A stretch of 7,943 bases of DNA, from assembly GCA_021832495.1 (NCBI GenBank), contig JAKBKR010000085.1, positions 1 to 7,943 of the forward strand, read 5' to 3'. This DNA comes from a bacterium (GTDB taxonomy: Archaea; Thermoplasmatota; Thermoplasmata; Lutacidiplasmatales; UBA184). The translations under genes and the position numbers were made by a program. The notes below the pieces were generated by a model. That model was not told where the DNA came from, made no database searches, and was given only the letters and a program-made list of their open reading frames with translations. Numbering within the stretch: the first letter of the stretch is position 1; every line of letters begins with the position of its first letter. Positions 6,012-7,943 of this stretch are shown here, one piece after another.

Positions 6012-7481
6012 TCATTGGCCCTGTCCTAAGGAAAATCCCGGTTTACCATCGAAAGTGAAAAGCCCTTCGGTCTTTATGGGAGGCAAACCTGCCTTCACAA
6101 GCCGGGATTCAAGTGCGATGATCTCTTCATGAGTGACTTTTCCAATACCGTTGGGATTTTGGAAGCGGCAACGCCAGTGGTCAACACAGAAGGTCTCAGA
6201 TATCCCGCCGGGATAGACTTTTGTCCCTCGATTCGTGATCATCACAAGGCGGAGTTCGGGAGAGGACAATTTCTCAAGGTCCTTGCCCAAGGCCTCTGGG
6301 AAGCCAAGCCACTCGACAAAGACATCCACGCCCACGAGTTCCTTGTGTGCGCGCGGGCGTTCTCGGGGTTTAGCAACAATTGGGGGACTGTGCACCGGGT
6401 AGCTTACTTCCTTCAACACCTGCGGTTTCGTTCCAAGACGTTCGATCACCGCGGTCGCAAACTCGCTTGTGCCGACCTTTGCTTTTGAACGGGAGGGATT
6501 GTAGATGTCGTATGTGTGTACTCCATCTTCGATGGTTCGTAACCACGCGTTCTGAACTCGGGTCGCCACATCCCCCTGTCCAATGTGAACAAGCATGCGT
6601 ACCCCAGCCAAGAGCAATCCGGATGGGTTCGCCATATTTTGTCCCGCGCGTTTGGGAGCTGACCCGTGGATCGCTTCGAACATCGCCACTTCACTTCCTA
6701 TGTTCTCGCTGCCCACTAGACCGACAGAGCCCGCGATTTGAGCGGCCACATCGGACAAAATGTCCCCGTAAAGGTTCGGGAGAACCAGTACGTCGAACTG
6801 TTCCGGGGTATTCGCCATCTTTGCCGCACCAATGTCGACGATCATGTGCTCGCTGGTCAGGTCGGGATACTCGATCGCCACCTCATCAAACACCTGGTGG
6901 AACAAGCCATCAGTTTGTTTCATGATGTTGTCCTTGGTAAAACACGTTACCTTGCGACGGCCGTAGCGACGGGCGTATTCGAAGGCGTATCGGACCACTC
7001 GCTCTGTACCGGGTCTTGAAATCAGCTTGAGGCACTGGGTCACCTCATCTGTTTGGCGATGCTCTATTCCGCCATAGAGGTCTTCTTCGTTCTCACGGAC
7101 GATAACCATGTCCATTCCGGGATGCTTCGTCGCGATGAACGGCTCATAGGAAAGGCACGGCCGAACGTTCGCGAAGAGCCCCAACGCTTTTCGAACGGTC
7201 ACATTGAGGCTCTTGAACCCACCGCCTTCCGGAGTGGTCACAGGGGCTTTCAGGAACACCTTGGTTCTTCGAAGCGACTCCCAGGCTGCGGGTTCAATGC
7301 CGGCGGTGATTCCTCTATCGTAGACCGTACGGCCTATCTGGATCACTTCCGGAGCTAGGCGCGCCCCCCCCGCCTTTAGGATGCGAAGGGTGGCATCCAT
7401 GATCTCGGGGCCTATCCCATCACCATACGCTACCGTGATCGGCACCGCCGAACCGGACGCGTCACTACTTGCGGTCGACAT
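6012..7481 (-). CDS. icd: Isocitrate dehydrogenase, Thermus/Rickettsia-type two-domain form (probably NADP-dependent)
   Basis: This enzyme oxidises and decarboxylates isocitrate to 2-oxoglutarate in the TCA cycle. The 489 residues contain the Iso_dh fold (about 13-350) and an extra C-terminal domain (about 361-489, from KELVGVDVFVE to FDGKPGFSLGQGQ) like that of the roughly 490-residue Thermus thermophilus enzyme. YGDGIGPEIM is at 19-28. The substrate segment KSLNVTVRKALGLFANVRP (90-108) gives S91, N93, R97 and R107. RENEEDLYGG (129-138) holds R129 and Y136. FTKDNIMKQTDG (181-192) holds the catalytic-type K184. NLYGDILSD (236-244) holds the metal-binding aspartates 240 and 244. The cofactor loop is HGSAPKRAG (272-280): the lysine at 277 sits where E. 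coli has K344, which favours NADP, but the next residue is R, not Y. 3-Isopropylmalate or homoisocitrate dehydrogenase is unlikely because of the extra domain. ATG 7481 is probably read from a leaderless transcript. sua5 follows after 26 nt. Confidence 0.94.
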   Translation of the reverse strand: MSTASSDASGSAVPITVAYGDGIGPEIMDATLRILKAGGARLAPEVIQIGRTVYDRGITAGIEPAAWESLRRTKVFLKAPVTTPEGGGFKSLNVTVRKALGLFANVRPCLSYEPFIATKHPGMDMVIVRENEEDLYGGIEHRQTDEVTQCLKLISRPGTERVVRYAFEYARRYGRRKVTCFTKDNIMKQTDGLFHQVFDEVAIEYPDLTSEHMIVDIGAAKMANTPEQFDVLVLPNLYGDILSDVAAQIAGSVGLVGSENIGSEVAMFEAIHGSAPKRAGQNMANPSGLLLAGVRMLVHIGQGDVATRVQNAWLRTIEDGVHTYDIYNPSRSKAKVGTSEFATAVIERLGTKPQVLKEVSYPVHSPPIVAKPRERPRAHKELVGVDVFVEWLGFPEALGKDLEKLSSPELRLVMITNRGTKVYPGGISETFCVDHWRCRFQNPNGIGKVTHEEIIALESRLVKAGLPPIKTEGLFTFDGKPGFSLGQGQ

Positions 7482-7500
7482 GTCACCGCATAGGTTTCAC

Positions 7501-7510
7501 ACTATAAATC
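7501..7510 (-). promoter_or_regulatory. TATA box of icd, implying a leaderless mRNA
   Basis: On the minus strand GATTTATAGT contains TTTATAG (7508-7502), a good archaeal TATA match. It is centred about 24 nt upstream of the icd ATG at 7481. Transcription starting 24-27 nt downstream of such a box would begin at or next to the ATG, so the message would have no 5' leader. A GGTGA at 7487-7483 is only 1 nt from the ATG, too close to act as a ribosome binding site, which fits this reading. Confidence 0.5.
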
Positions 7511-7829
7511 CTGCGGAGTTTGGCTTTCCCGTGCACCCTCGAATAGCGGGTGGCCGGGGGGGCAGTTCTCTTTCCTCCGGATGCGGTGTCCATCCATCAA
7601 GGAAAGTCCCGGTCGCCCTTTCATGTTCGGGCGGACCGTGGGTCCGCCTTCCTACGGCCCACGAGCTTGCGCCGTTCGCCCTTGAGATCCGAAGTCTCCC
7701 ATGACTCCGTACTTCTTGCGGCGGCTTTTCGCGGAGCTCTGGTCTTTATCGGTATTCTAGGTAGCCCGGCGCAGCGCAAACGTCCAATTCAGGTGAAAGA
7801 CGGAAATACTCTTGGTCTTCTGTCGAGTC
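7511..7829. other. Region of about 320 nt without a convincing gene, between divergent icd and the 7830 gene
   Basis: No ORF here looks real. Two overlapping plus-strand frames are open (7381-7704 and 7550-7849), but their products are rich in R, S, P and G, match nothing I recognise, and one runs antisense into icd. The clearest structure is a hairpin at 7630-7648: GGCGGACC and GGTCCGCC pair over 8 bp around a GTG loop. An alternative pairing uses GGTCGCCC (7611-7618) with part of the same strand. A run of seven G lies at 7556-7562. GGAAAGTCC near 7600 recalls the CR-I core of RNase P RNA, but no matching CR-V segment follows. The region could hold a structured RNA or a decayed gene, or simply be a long divergent promoter region. 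Confidence 0.4.
7630..7648. repeat. Perfect 8-bp inverted repeat with a 3-nt loop
   Basis: GGCGGACC (7630-7637) and GGTCCGCC (7641-7648) form an 8-bp GC-rich hairpin around GTG. It lies in the gene-poor stretch between icd and the 7830 gene, outside any confident gene. No T-run follows on either strand, so it does not look like an intrinsic terminator. It could be part of a structured RNA or a protein-binding palindrome. Confidence 0.5.
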
Positions 7830-7943
7830 ATGGCCTGGCGGATATTTGAACTCCCAGCCGAGAAGAAAGAGGCGCTTGAACTGGTATTGCAAGACAATGT
7901 TCTTTGGCGCCAAACGCGAATATTCAAGGAGGCCTCCCTCTAC
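7830..7943 (+). CDS. 5' end of an unidentified gene (partial, runs off the window)
   Basis: ATG 7830 opens a frame with no stop for 38 codons to the last base. The peptide begins MAWRIFELPAEKKEAL and continues with a run rich in E, L and Q, then WRQTRIFKEASLY. The amphipathic, charged composition and codons such as GCC, GAG, CTG and AAG look like real coding sequence, in contrast to the region before it. In-frame sequence extends upstream only to a TGA at 7794-7796, and ATG is the natural start. No good ribosome site is visible. A weak AT-rich string (7803-7809) about 24 nt upstream could support a leaderless transcript. The family cannot be recognised from this fragment. The gene is divergent from icd. 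Confidence 0.6.
   Translation, partial: MAWRIFELPAEKKEALELVLQDNVLWRQTRIFKEASLY

Noticed and set aside
6380..6925. Plus-strand ORF of 181 codons antisense to icd
   Set aside because: It lies fully inside the clearly coding icd gene on the opposite strand. Its Cys-, Arg- and Pro-rich product is typical of a shadow frame in GC-rich DNA.
7595..7612. RNase P RNA CR-I-like string (AAGGAAAGTCC)
   Set aside because: The required CR-IV and CR-V segments (AGANNNATG and ACAGAA...GGCTTA types) are not found in the following 330 nt, so the match is probably chance.
7550..7849. Plus-strand ORF of 99 codons starting with GTG
   Set aside because: Its composition is rich in R, S, P and G, with no recognisable motif. 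It overlaps another equally weak frame and the start of the more convincing gene at 7830.

Overview
The window most likely comes from an archaeon of moderately high GC content. Nothing in it is a definitive lineage marker, so this is inference. The clues are TATA-like boxes at the spacing expected for archaeal transcription (one about 24 nt upstream of the isocitrate dehydrogenase ATG, which implies a leaderless mRNA; one upstream of purK) and a mix of leadered, Shine-Dalgarno-carrying genes with apparently leaderless ones. A two-domain Sua5 and a Thermus/Rickettsia-type two-domain isocitrate dehydrogenase are also present. A Thermoplasmatota-like euryarchaeon is a reasonable guess, held with low confidence; a bacterium is not excluded.

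Layout, plus strand: the 3' end of an unidentified gene (1-132); a two-helix membrane protein with a soluble beta-rich C-terminal domain (89-946); a full-length YyaL/SPATA20-type thioredoxin-domain protein (1031-3100); purE (3144-3617); a 155-nt gap holding an inverted-repeat element and a promoter; and purK (3773-4861). Minus strand: sua5 (5985-4825), whose 3' end overlaps the 3' end of purK by 37 bp, lies 26 nt downstream of icd (7481-6012), and the two look like one icd-sua5 transcription unit. A roughly 340-nt region without a convincing gene separates icd from a divergent plus-strand gene that begins at 7830 and runs off the window.

Function: purE and purK together convert 5-aminoimidazole ribonucleotide (AIR) to 4-carboxy-AIR in purine synthesis, by the bicarbonate/ATP route through N5-carboxy-AIR. 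Icd supplies 2-oxoglutarate and reduced cofactor from the TCA cycle. Sua5 makes threonylcarbamoyl-AMP for the t6A modification of tRNA. The YyaL-like protein and the membrane protein have no firmly assigned role.

This is mostly ordinary housekeeping DNA. I found no mobile element, CRISPR array, tRNA, rRNA or defence locus, and no convincing new system. The points most worth a second look are the possible three-way-junction structure between purE and purK, the empty region upstream of icd, the cofactor-loop sequence of the isocitrate dehydrogenase, and the uncharacterised membrane protein.
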